64,000 nucleotides of DNA. Origin: Fusobacterium ulcerans ATCC 49185. Its GTDB lineage: Bacteria; Fusobacteriota; Fusobacteriia; Fusobacteriales; Fusobacteriaceae. Of this stretch, positions 50,463 through 58,434 are shown piece by piece. Positions within the stretch are counted from its first letter, which is position 1, and each line of letters starts with the position of its first letter. Where the stretch lies: NCBI RefSeq assembly GCF_900683735.1, contig NZ_LR215979.1, positions 3,410,001 to 3,474,000 of the forward strand, given 5' to 3'. The notes beneath the pieces are model-generated. The model had not been told where the DNA came from. It worked only from the letters and a program-made list of their open reading frames with translations, and made no database searches. A program made the translations under genes and the position numbers.

Positions 50463-53023
50463 AAAAAATAATTTTGATATGCATATTGATATTTTTCAGC
50501 AGTTTTACCTATTCTGTTGATATGGAAAATATTGTAGATGGAAATATGGATATTCAAATAAACAGAGTAAAAGAAGAATTTTTTCCTTTATATATTGATG
50601 AAGTAAAGGAAATAGGGTATATACCTTTAAATGAATTTTTATATGTTGCAGAACTTAATGATATTGAGATAAATTTTGAAAAAAAACAGGTAAATGGAGT
50701 TATTCCAAATGGACAAAGGATAAAATGGGAATTTGATCCAGATATTTCTTTTGTAAAAGCTCAAGAATTATATATTGATGTAAGCAAATTAAGTGCTGTT
50801 ATGCCAGTAGAAAAATTAGTATTTGATTTGCCAATGCTGAATATAAATATAAAGCTTCCTTTTAAACTGCCCTCTGATATGAGATATGAACAGGAGCAGA
50901 AAAGAAGAGGTATGGGAAGTGAAAGAGAAAAAGATGCTCATGATGTTATAGGAAATAAGAAGATGTTTTCTCCTGGAGTAGTTGAAATAGAGTATGAAAA
51001 AACTAATTTAAATGAAGGAAAAGGAAAGTCTTTAGATATCAATTACTCAACACAGTTAATGTATGGAGAACTTGATAGTGAATTCAGCATTTATGATGAC
51101 AGCCAAAAAAATAAAAGTAAACCTGAGATAGATTCAATTTCATTAACATACGAAAATGTAATGGATAAAAAAGATGTTGTTTTAGGAAGTTTTTATATGC
51201 GGACACCATCTTTTTATGATGTAGATAATAATATAAATGGAATAAGTATTTTAGATTCATCAGAAAGATTTGATGTAACAGAAAAAGATGGAAATATTTT
51301 TGAAGGTTACGCACCAACAGGGTCAGTAGTTGAATTATACAGAAATGGAATATTAATAGATTATCAAAATGCGGAAAACCAAAGATACAGATTTGAAAAT
51401 ATAAATACACAGTCATTAACAGATAAGTATTATATAAGAATATATAAAACAGATGGAACATATATTCAAAAAGATCTTTCTCTATGGTTAAACAATAAGA
51501 ATTTAAGCAAAAATACATGGAATTACAGTATACAGAGTGGAAAAGTTGATAGAAAAGGGGATAATGATTTTATTGGAACTTTAAAATATGGACTTAATAA
51601 TTTTATGACTGCAGAAGTAGGATATTATAATCTGGCTGGAAAGTCAGAAGAAAGAAAAAAATATGATGAAATGTCCTATGGAATGTACATAAATTCTCCT
51701 CCTGTTAAATTTCCTTTCTGGGCGAATATCATATGGTATCAAGATAGAGAAGAAGGAGATGGAACTCTTACTTGGGAATATAGACAGAATTTTTATGATT
51801 TTATAATTGAAGGTATTGGAGAAAAATATAGCAGAAGAATAAGTGAAGAAGAAAAGAAAGATGAAAAATATAGAGCTAATATCAGAAAAAGTTTTGGAAG
51901 ACTGAATATTGGAACTGGATATGAGGTTGAAACATATCAGGGGAATCATTATACAGATTATATAGGAAGTGTAGGATATAATCAGAGATATTTGAGCAAT
52001 ACTTTAGAATATAGATTTCAGGAATATTCAGATGATGTTAAAAGAAATAGGCATATTACAAGATTTCAAACAGGAATATCATATTTTGATAATATTAATA
52101 TAGTAACTGAAGTAGAACTAAAATATGATAATAATTGGGAAGTGCTTGAAGATAAGTATTCAGTGAAGTTTATAAGAAGAAATAATGGATACTACAGCAA
52201 AAAATATTTTGATTTGTCACTAGGAGTTACTTATTCTACTAAAGATGATGACCGTTTAAAAATGGAAATGAATGGAACTGTTTATTTGGAAGATTTTGGA
52301 GTGCCATTTGTAGATACTGAAATTTCTTTTGATGCAAGTGATGAAAAGGGAAGTACTAAAAAAGTGGGAACTAAGTTTAGAAAAATTCTCATTTTGGAAG
52401 ATATAGAGAGAAACAGTAGATTAAAAAATAAATCTAACTCATGGGTAAGTGGAAAAGTATATATAGATAACAATGCAAATTCTAGGTTTGATGTAGAAGA
52501 TGAAGTATTACCAGATATAAAGGTAAGTATCTTAGGAAAAAGTATAGAAACAGATGCTGATGGAAATTATCTGATAGAAGATATATCATCTAATGCTGAA
52601 TTTAATGTGAGAGTTGATAGAACATACATTGATCCACTGCTGTATTATGATGAAGAAAAATATTATAAATTGATGCCATCTACTGGAATGAAAATAGATA
52701 TACCATTTCAAAATACTATCTCTCTAAGTGGGAATGTAATTGTACATGGAGAAAATATTGATGTGGAAAGTCTTCCATATATATTTAATAAAATTAAAAT
52801 AGTTATAAAGAATGGAGATAAAGAAGTAAAAAGTTTAAAACCTGAATTTGATGGTTATTTTATAGTAGATGGTTTAATAGAAGGAAATTATACTGTTGAA
52901 TTGTCTTCAAGAGATGAACTGTATAAACCTATGAAAAATAAAATTGAAATTACTATAAAGCCAGATGAAATAGAAAATGGTATTTTTGAAATGGGAAAAT
53001 TAATTTTTACAGAGGAGATTTAA
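50459..53023 (+). CDS. Usher-like outer-membrane protein with C-terminal carboxypeptidase-regulatory-like domain
   Basis: An 854-residue secreted protein (signal peptide KKIILICILIFFSSFTYS). Residues about 20-150 form an N-terminal domain (PLYIDEVKEIGYIPLNEFLY). An outer-membrane beta-barrel-like region with many alternating aromatic strands spans about 165-645. A plug-like insert is at about 284-345 (YAPTGSVVELYRNGILIDYQ). Residues about 661-730 form a prealbumin-like fold (SGKVYIDNNANSRFDVEDE, then ETDADGNYLIEDI). This order matches alpha/CS1-type ushers. It would export and assemble the small subunits. It starts at GTG 50459. Confidence 0.75.
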   Translation: MKKIILICILIFFSSFTYSVDMENIVDGNMDIQINRVKEEFFPLYIDEVKEIGYIPLNEFLYVAELNDIEINFEKKQVNGVIPNGQRIKWEFDPDISFVKAQELYIDVSKLSAVMPVEKLVFDLPMLNINIKLPFKLPSDMRYEQEQKRRGMGSEREKDAHDVIGNKKMFSPGVVEIEYEKTNLNEGKGKSLDINYSTQLMYGELDSEFSIYDDSQKNKSKPEIDSISLTYENVMDKKDVVLGSFYMRTPSFYDVDNNINGISILDSSERFDVTEKDGNIFEGYAPTGSVVELYRNGILIDYQNAENQRYRFENINTQSLTDKYYIRIYKTDGTYIQKDLSLWLNNKNLSKNTWNYSIQSGKVDRKGDNDFIGTLKYGLNNFMTAEVGYYNLAGKSEERKKYDEMSYGMYINSPPVKFPFWANIIWYQDREEGDGTLTWEYRQNFYDFIIEGIGEKYSRRISEEEKKDEKYRANIRKSFGRLNIGTGYEVETYQGNHYTDYIGSVGYNQRYLSNTLEYRFQEYSDDVKRNRHITRFQTGISYFDNINIVTEVELKYDNNWEVLEDKYSVKFIRRNNGYYSKKYFDLSLGVTYSTKDDDRLKMEMNGTVYLEDFGVPFVDTEISFDASDEKGSTKKVGTKFRKILILEDIERNSRLKNKSNSWVSGKVYIDNNANSRFDVEDEVLPDIKVSILGKSIETDADGNYLIEDISSNAEFNVRVDRTYIDPLLYYDEEKYYKLMPSTGMKIDIPFQNTISLSGNVIVHGENIDVESLPYIFNKIKIVIKNGDKEVKSLKPEFDGYFIVDGLIEGNYTVELSSRDELYKPMKNKIEITIKPDEIENGIFEMGKLIFTEEI

Positions 53024-53024
53024 A

Positions 53025-53459
53025 ATGAAAGCAATCACCTTTCCTTTATTGTTTATTTTTTTCTTTGAATATTCCTATAGTATTTATCAAAATACTAATT
53101 TTAGTAAAATGGTAGCAAAATCTGAAATGTCAATGAAAGGAAAAATAATAGATATAAAGGGTTTAGAAGAAAAAGCACCTCTAAAAATTGAAATAATAAA
53201 TCTTGCTGCTGATGGAAATATAACTCTTGTCTTTAACCATGAAAATATGGAATTATTTAGTGATAAAAATGATTTAGTAGATATAGACATTTCAAAAATC
53301 AGTGCAGAAAAATCTCAAACTGGATTTAATATAAAAGTAAAAAGCAGCATTTTAAATCAAGATTTAATAGAAGTTTTAAAAACTAAGCAGTTTATTGAAT
53401 TAGATACTCCAGAAAAAGAAAAAATGAAAGTAATAAAATTAACAGCTATATATAGGTAG
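53025..53459 (+). CDS. Small secreted subunit-like protein (operon gene 6)
   Basis: A 144-residue protein with signal peptide KAITFPLLFIFFFEYSYS and a strand-rich mature part (MKGKIIDIKGLEEKAPLKIE) ending MKVIKLTAIYR. The ending matches the TATY/TASY ends of genes 1, 3 and 7 with one change. GAGGAG lies before the ATG. It starts 2 bases after the usher-like gene. No cysteine and no recognised family. Confidence 0.55.
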   Translation: MKAITFPLLFIFFFEYSYSIYQNTNFSKMVAKSEMSMKGKIIDIKGLEEKAPLKIEIINLAADGNITLVFNHENMELFSDKNDLVDIDISKISAEKSQTGFNIKVKSSILNQDLIEVLKTKQFIELDTPEKEKMKVIKLTAIYR

Positions 53460-53466
53460 GAGAAAA

Positions 53467-53862
53467 ATGAAAAAAATAATTTTTATATTGAATATATTTT
53501 TATCAATAATAGTGTATTCAAGTGAAAGGGCATATTTTAGACCAACAGCAGTATATGAAGTAAAAGACCCTATTACAATAACTTCTGACAGAAATGAGAT
53601 TGATTTTGGAATTCTTTTGGATGGGCAGGTAGGAAGAGTATCAGGACATACTTTGACACTGACTGGAACAGGAAATATGAATGTAGAATACAGTTTAAAT
53701 GTTTCTCAGGAAGATGCTGGACTTGAAATAAGAGAGGCAAGCAAAACAATACAAAGTAATGGAGCAGTATATAAGTATAATTACATATGGGATACTTCAG
53801 AGAGTAAGATAAAAAATTTAAAAGGTACTGTGATAAGATTTACAGCTTCATATACAGAATAA
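53467..53862 (+). CDS. Small secreted subunit-like protein (operon gene 7, candidate tip or minor subunit)
   Basis: A 131-residue protein with signal peptide KKIIFILNIFLSIIVYSS. NEIDFGILLDGQVGRVSGHT parallels the IDFGRVMATKTSNQSK of gene 3, and LTLTGTGNMNVEYSLNV parallels LDITGTKEQKVKIKADL, so the two are related pilin-like domains. It ends GTVIRFTASYTE. It is the last gene before the operon terminator. Confidence 0.6.
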   Translation: MKKIIFILNIFLSIIVYSSERAYFRPTAVYEVKDPITITSDRNEIDFGILLDGQVGRVSGHTLTLTGTGNMNVEYSLNVSQEDAGLEIREASKTIQSNGAVYKYNYIWDTSESKIKNLKGTVIRFTASYTE

Positions 53863-53902
53863 AATAATCAGTCTAGCAGAAAATCTATTATAATGATAAA
53901 AT

Positions 53903-53936
53903 AAAGAGGAAGGTTCAAAGGCCGACCTCTTTTTAT
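53903..53936 (+). terminator. Terminator of the fimbria-like operon
   Basis: A 7-bp stem (AAAGAGG paired with CCTCTTT) with a 16-base loop, running into T. It closes a unit that began with the promoter at 48317. Confidence 0.7.
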
Positions 53937-53971
53937 TTTTAGAAGAGGAATACTTAATGTAAGGGGGAGAA

Positions 53972-54451
53972 ATGGATATAATAATAAGAACAGTAAAATT
54001 AGATGATATAGAGAGTATTAATACTTTGTATAGAGAAGTTGATGAACTTCATTTGGAAAAATATCCAGAGCTTTTTAAGAAGCCAGAAGAGGAAGGAAGA
54101 TCTCTAGAGTACATAAAAAGCATTATAGCAACCCCATATAGAGAGATATTTGTAGCTGAACGTGGGGGAGAGATAGTAGGAATAGCAGAAGTGATGGTTA
54201 CTAAAAATCAGCCTTTTCCAGTAAAAATAGATATGAAATGGGTAGCATTAGATAATCTTGTAGTAAGTGAAAAATTTAAAGGACATGGAATAGGAAGTAT
54301 GCTTGTAGATTGTGTTATAGATTGGGCGAGAGATTGGAATATAAACAGAATAGAATTAAAAGTTTATGAACAGAATTTTGAAGCTCTATCTTTTTATGAA
54401 GCAAAGGGATTTGAAACACTTAACAGGACAATGTTTTTAAACATAGAATAA
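53972..54451 (+). CDS. GNAT-family N-acetyltransferase
   Basis: A 159-residue acetyltransferase. The acetyl-CoA site is LVVSEKFKGHGIGSMLVDC, followed by NINRIELKVYEQNFEALSFY and YEAKGFE. The substrate is unknown. GGGGGAGAA precedes the ATG, and the following TPR gene starts 9 bases after it, so the two are likely cotranscribed. Confidence 0.9.
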   Translation: MDIIIRTVKLDDIESINTLYREVDELHLEKYPELFKKPEEEGRSLEYIKSIIATPYREIFVAERGGEIVGIAEVMVTKNQPFPVKIDMKWVALDNLVVSEKFKGHGIGSMLVDCVIDWARDWNINRIELKVYEQNFEALSFYEAKGFETLNRTMFLNIE

Positions 54452-54460
54452 GGAGGAAAA

Positions 54461-56560
54461 ATGGAAGATTTAAAAAACAGGGTAGATGAACTTTTAGAAA
54501 ATCAGGAATACGACAAAGCTCTAGAGCTCCTTACTGAGAATGAAATAAATGGGAAAGCAGATACATGGACTAATTCAACAACAGGATGGATACTTGGAAA
54601 ATTAGGGAGAAAAGAGGAAGCTTTAGAATATTTAAGAAAAGTAGAGGGAGAAGAGGAAGAAAATACATGGTTATGCTGTGAAATAGGTTGGAATCTTGGA
54701 GCTCTAGGAAAGAGTAAAGAAGCAGTATATTATTTGAATAGAGCTAAGGAACTAGGAAGAGATGATGTATGGATTAATAGTGAATTAGGTTGGAATATGG
54801 GAAGATTAGATAGAAATGAAGAAGCAGTATACTATCTGAATAGAGCTAAAGAATTGGGAAGAGATGATACATGGATATTTGAGGAGCTAGGCTGGAATTT
54901 AGGTATATTAAAAAAATATGAAGAAGCTCTTGAAAATCTAATAATATCAGAGAAAATGAAAGAACCAGATGCATGGACAAATTCACAGATAGGTTGGAAT
55001 CTTGGAAAAATGGGTAGAGATGAGGAAGCAGTGGCTTATCTGAAAAAAGCTGTAGAACAGGGAAGAGATGACACATGGGTTTTTTCTACTCTTGCATGGA
55101 ATTTAGGAAAATTAGATAGAAGCGAGGAAGCTTTAAAATATCTTTTAAAAGCAAGTGAACTAGGAAGAGATGATGAGTGGATTAATAGTGAGATAGGGTG
55201 GAATTATGATAGATTAGATCAATATGAGAAGGCCTATGAATATTTGAAAAAAGTTGAAGATATGGGAAGAGATGATGCATGGTTTTTCAGAGAATATGGA
55301 TGGTGTATAGGGAGATTAGAAGGGGATAGAGAAGAGGAAGCTCTGAAATATTTAAGAAAAGCTGAAGAGATTGAGGGAGCTGACTCATGGCTGAATACTG
55401 AAATAGGCTGGAATCTAGGAAAATTAGGAAAATATGAAGAAGCTCTTGAGAAATTAAAAAAAGCAGAGGAACAGGGAGACAGCAGTAGATGGTTATACCG
55501 CGAGATTGCATGGAACCTTGGAAGAGTTAAAAATCCAAAAGAAGCTTTAGAATACTTAAAGAAAGCTGAAGACAAAGATAATTTAACTCCTTGGATTTGT
55601 ACAGAATTTGCATGGAATTTAGGGAAGTTAGGAGAAGTAGAAGAGGCTATATTCTATTTGAGAAAAGCTAAAGAATTAGGAAGAGATGATGCTTGGGTAA
55701 ATAGAGAACTTGGATGGAATTTAGGAAAAATGGATAAATACAAGGAAGCTTTAGAATGTCTGAGAAAGGCGGAAAAAATGGAAGAGGATCCAGATGCATG
55801 GCTGTACAGAGAAATAGGCTGGAATCTAGGTATGCTTGATGAATTTGAAGAAGCTTTAGGATATTTAAGAAAAGCTGAAGAAATGGAAGAAGCAGATGAT
55901 TGGTTAAATTCACAAATAGGTTGGAATCTTGGAGAGCAGGATAAGTATGTAGAAGCTATGGTGTACATAGAAAGAGCCATGAAGCAGGGAAGAGATGACT
56001 CTTGGATAAATGGAGAATATGGATGGCTTTTAACTAAGATGGAGAAACATGAAGAAGCTTTAGATTATTTTAAGAAGGCAGAAGCAGAAAAAGAACCATC
56101 TAACTGGCTTTTAGGACAACTTGGAGATGTATATAAAGTGCTTGGAAAATATGAATCAGCTTTAGAATACTACAAAAGACTTGAAGAAGCAGATCCAGAA
56201 GATTCAAATAATTTTTCAAACATAGCTGATGTTCTTACAAAACTTGATAGAAGAGAAGAAGCAGCGGAATATTATAAGAAAAGTGAAAAAAAAAATGGTA
56301 AAGTAGAAAATTATAGTATAGCTGCTAATTATGAGAAGATAGGCGACTATGAAAATGCAGCAAAGTATTATTATAAGGTAATTACAGAAGAAAATAGAAG
56401 AGATACATGGATATATAAAAAAGCAGGAGCAGTTTTTAAAAAGATAGGAAAATATGCAGAAGCTTTAGATTGCTATAGAAAAGCTAAAGAATACAATGGA
56501 AAAAATAGTTCTAAAGATATAGATGCAGAAATAACATGGCTTGAAAGAAAAGTAAAATAA
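54461..56560 (+). CDS. Tetratricopeptide-like protein with Trp-rich GWNLG repeats
   Basis: A 699-residue soluble helical-repeat protein without signal peptide or membrane segment. About fifteen tandem 34-residue units share the form xxGWNLGKLGKYEEALEYL then KAxELGRDDxW (for example units starting EIGWNLGALGKSKEAVYYL). Four ordinary TPR units end the protein (GKYESALEYYKRLEEADPE). Each unit has an extra Trp at both the A helix and the loop, unlike consensus TPR. It is probably a protein-interaction scaffold. Partner unknown; it follows an acetyltransferase gene by 9 bases. Confidence 0.9.
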   Translation: MEDLKNRVDELLENQEYDKALELLTENEINGKADTWTNSTTGWILGKLGRKEEALEYLRKVEGEEEENTWLCCEIGWNLGALGKSKEAVYYLNRAKELGRDDVWINSELGWNMGRLDRNEEAVYYLNRAKELGRDDTWIFEELGWNLGILKKYEEALENLIISEKMKEPDAWTNSQIGWNLGKMGRDEEAVAYLKKAVEQGRDDTWVFSTLAWNLGKLDRSEEALKYLLKASELGRDDEWINSEIGWNYDRLDQYEKAYEYLKKVEDMGRDDAWFFREYGWCIGRLEGDREEEALKYLRKAEEIEGADSWLNTEIGWNLGKLGKYEEALEKLKKAEEQGDSSRWLYREIAWNLGRVKNPKEALEYLKKAEDKDNLTPWICTEFAWNLGKLGEVEEAIFYLRKAKELGRDDAWVNRELGWNLGKMDKYKEALECLRKAEKMEEDPDAWLYREIGWNLGMLDEFEEALGYLRKAEEMEEADDWLNSQIGWNLGEQDKYVEAMVYIERAMKQGRDDSWINGEYGWLLTKMEKHEEALDYFKKAEAEKEPSNWLLGQLGDVYKVLGKYESALEYYKRLEEADPEDSNNFSNIADVLTKLDRREEAAEYYKKSEKKNGKVENYSIAANYEKIGDYENAAKYYYKVITEENRRDTWIYKKAGAVFKKIGKYAEALDCYRKAKEYNGKNSSKDIDAEITWLERKVK
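54560..56112 (+). repeat. Tandem 102-bp coding repeats (about 15 copies)
   Basis: The DNA of the TPR-like gene repeats in units of about 102 bp, with recurring GGAAGAGATGATG and GGTTGGAATCTTGGAA blocks. Unit length is occasionally shifted by 1-2 codons (105-108 bp). The copies differ by many silent changes, so they are old rather than recently expanded. Confidence 0.8.
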
Positions 56561-56584
56561 ATTTGACTTATATGCATAAAAGTA

Positions 56585-56718
56585 TTGTAAAAATGCTATA
56601 AAAAAGATAAAATAGTTTTGAATATATTTAAAATATACTTATTATATAAAAAAGGCTGAACAGATTCATGTCTTGGGGAGAGATGACATGATTTTGGCTG
56701 AGTAATCTAAGGAGAACT
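56585..56718 (+). promoter_or_regulatory. Promoter and hairpin leader ahead of the FUSC gene
   Basis: TTGTAA (56585-56590), 17 bp and TAAAAT (56608-56613) form a candidate promoter. In the leader, ATCATGTC-type pairing (CATGTC with GACATG, about 56667-56690) can form a hairpin. An alternative AGATT/AATCT pairing (about 56662 with 56705) would reach AAGGAGAA, the ribosome binding site. GGCTGA occurs on both sides. Mutually exclusive structures are possible; no known riboswitch was recognised. Confidence 0.4.
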
Positions 56719-57753
56719 ATGGTAGAAAAAAATGTCAAAATACTAAAGAGAGCATTTTTAGTATCTATAGCAGTTGCCATATCCATATGGGTGTGTAATT
56801 ATTTTAACCTTTCTCATTTTTATGCAGGGATAGGAGCTTTGAATGTATCAGATTTAAATGATTCAAAAACAAGAAAACAAGCCTATGAAAGAGTCATGAC
56901 AACTATATTTGGAGGAGTAATAGCAGTTATTATATGCTATATGGGATTTCAGGAAAATCTTGTTATGTATATATTAGGACTGTGTGTTGTATGCTGCTTC
57001 AATGAAATTGTAATGAGAATTCCATCTTCTGTAGGATGTATAGCTTTTACTTATATTATGCTGAATGTTGATCCTGAAAGAACTCCAGTTGCCTATCTTA
57101 TGGAAAGAGTAATAGGGACTTTTGCTGGAGTTGCTGCAATATCTCTTGTAATTACGCTGTATAACGCATTTTTTGATAAAGAAGAAATGAAAAATAAAGT
57201 ACCACCAACGCCAAAAGCTGACTTGAAGAAGCAGATAATGAGAGGATTAGAACCAGGAATGGCTGTTATTTTAGGATTGGCAGCAATAAAGTTTATCAAT
57301 CACTTTTTTGATCCTGTGTATATAACAAATTATACTCTGTATTATTGTGCTCTTGCTATTGTAGTACCTTTTAGACTCGAATGGGATGAACTTCTTTTGC
57401 GGACAAAAGAAAGATTTCTCAGCACAGTGTTTGGAGGATTTGTAGCATTTGCTTTATATTTTTCAGGCTTTACAGGTACTTTTTGGTGTTCGGTTGGAAT
57501 AATACTTGTAATAATAATAACAGAAATATTTGTAAAAGTTCCTGCTTCTTTAGGGGGAATAGTTTTTATGTTTATAATGGTTAACATGAAAAAGCCTGGA
57601 TTGACACCTATGCTTTATTATACTAACAGAGTATACGGAACAGCTGTTGGAGTTATAACAATAATCATATTTTCATATATATTTAATAAAGTTGCTGAAA
57701 AATACAAGAAACCAAAAAGAAATAGTAAAGTATTTAAGGGAGATGTAAAATGA
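56719..57753 (+). CDS. FUSC-family (aromatic acid exporter-like) membrane protein
   Basis: A 344-residue inner-membrane protein made of two similar halves. RVMTTIFGGVIAVIICYMGF and EIVMRIPSSVGCIAFTYIML in the first recur as RFLSTVFGGFVAFALYFSGF and EIFVKVPASLGGIVFMFIMV in the second. About five to six helices lie in each half. FUSC/ArAE proteins export aromatic acids or related compounds. The usual large cytoplasmic domain is absent. It overlaps the YhcH/YiaL-like gene by 4 bases. Confidence 0.8.
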   Translation: MVEKNVKILKRAFLVSIAVAISIWVCNYFNLSHFYAGIGALNVSDLNDSKTRKQAYERVMTTIFGGVIAVIICYMGFQENLVMYILGLCVVCCFNEIVMRIPSSVGCIAFTYIMLNVDPERTPVAYLMERVIGTFAGVAAISLVITLYNAFFDKEEMKNKVPPTPKADLKKQIMRGLEPGMAVILGLAAIKFINHFFDPVYITNYTLYYCALAIVVPFRLEWDELLLRTKERFLSTVFGGFVAFALYFSGFTGTFWCSVGIILVIIITEIFVKVPASLGGIVFMFIMVNMKKPGLTPMLYYTNRVYGTAVGVITIIIFSYIFNKVAEKYKKPKRNSKVFKGDVK

Positions 57754-58205
57754 TATTTGATACTTTAGAAAATTTAAAAAATTATAAGGGAATATCTGCT
57801 AATTTTGATAGAGCTGTTGAAAGTATAATGGCTGGAGATTATTTGAATGCTTCTGAAGGAAGGCATGATGTAGATGGAGATAACATATATTTTAATGTAC
57901 AGGAAAACTTATTAACAAGAGAAGTATCTGAAACTTGTTTTGAAAGCCATCAAAAATATATAGATATTCAATTAATAGTTGATGGAGAAGAAAATTTTGG
58001 ATATTCAGCAAGAGAAGTGCTGAAAGAGAGAAATAACTATGATTCAGAAAAAGACTATGATCATTTAGATGGAGAAATAGAAGTGATGTGTAAAATGTCA
58101 AAAGATAGATTTATTCTTTTTCTTCCACTGGAACCTCATATGCCATGTTTAAAAGTTGGAGAAAAGAAAAAAATAAAAAAAGCTGTATATAAAATAAAAA
58201 TTTAA
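57750..58205 (+). CDS. YhcH/YjgK/YiaL-family protein
   Basis: A 151-residue cupin-like protein of the YhcH/YiaL/EbgC family. FESHQKYIDIQLIVDGEENFGYS contains the conserved HxxYxDIQ segment, and FLPLEPHMPCLKVGE holds the second metal-site histidine. Family members act on anomeric or sialic-type sugars; the substrate is unknown here. Translational overlap with a FUSC exporter is an unusual pairing that hints at export or handling of a sugar acid. A terminator follows. Confidence 0.88.
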   Translation: MIFDTLENLKNYKGISANFDRAVESIMAGDYLNASEGRHDVDGDNIYFNVQENLLTREVSETCFESHQKYIDIQLIVDGEENFGYSAREVLKERNNYDSEKDYDHLDGEIEVMCKMSKDRFILFLPLEPHMPCLKVGEKKKIKKAVYKIKI

Positions 58206-58220
58206 TCAACTGAACAATGA

Positions 58221-58252
58221 AAGCTGTCTGAGTAAAATCAGGCAGTTTTTTT
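58221..58252 (+). terminator. Intrinsic terminator after the YhcH/YiaL-like gene
   Basis: A stem with G-U pairs (AGCTGTCTGA paired with TCAGGCAGTT) and a short loop, running into eight T. Confidence 0.8.
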
Positions 58253-58320
58253 ATTGCTTTTAAGTTTCTCTTTTTTTCTTTAAATGAGTTATTTTCATAT
58301 TATATGTTTTTAAATAATAT

Positions 58321-58388
58321 CAAAAAACAACAAAAAACAACAAAAATACAAAAAATAACTTGAAAAAACATTTTTGATGTGATATATT
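58321..58388 (+). promoter_or_regulatory. Candidate DeoR-type operator and promoter of the MFS operon
   Basis: Three direct copies of a 10-bp unit, CAAAAAACAA twice and CAAAAATACA once, lie at 58321-58350. A promoter TTGAAA (58360-58365), 17 bp, TATATT (58383-58388) starts 10 bases later. A 24-bp tract (58323-58346) is identical to one at 61739-61762 before the AGCS gene, which is followed by a DeoR-family regulator gene. DeoR-family proteins commonly bind direct repeats of this type. Confidence 0.6.
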
Positions 58389-58434
58389 TACAAATATAAG
58401 AGAAAATAAAAAATATTAAGGAGAGAGATGAAAA

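Noticed and set aside
54560-56112. Regular 102-bp repeats that could suggest a CRISPR-like or satellite array
   Set aside because: They are an open reading frame with codon-level repetition and silent variation; there are no spacers and no palindromic repeats.
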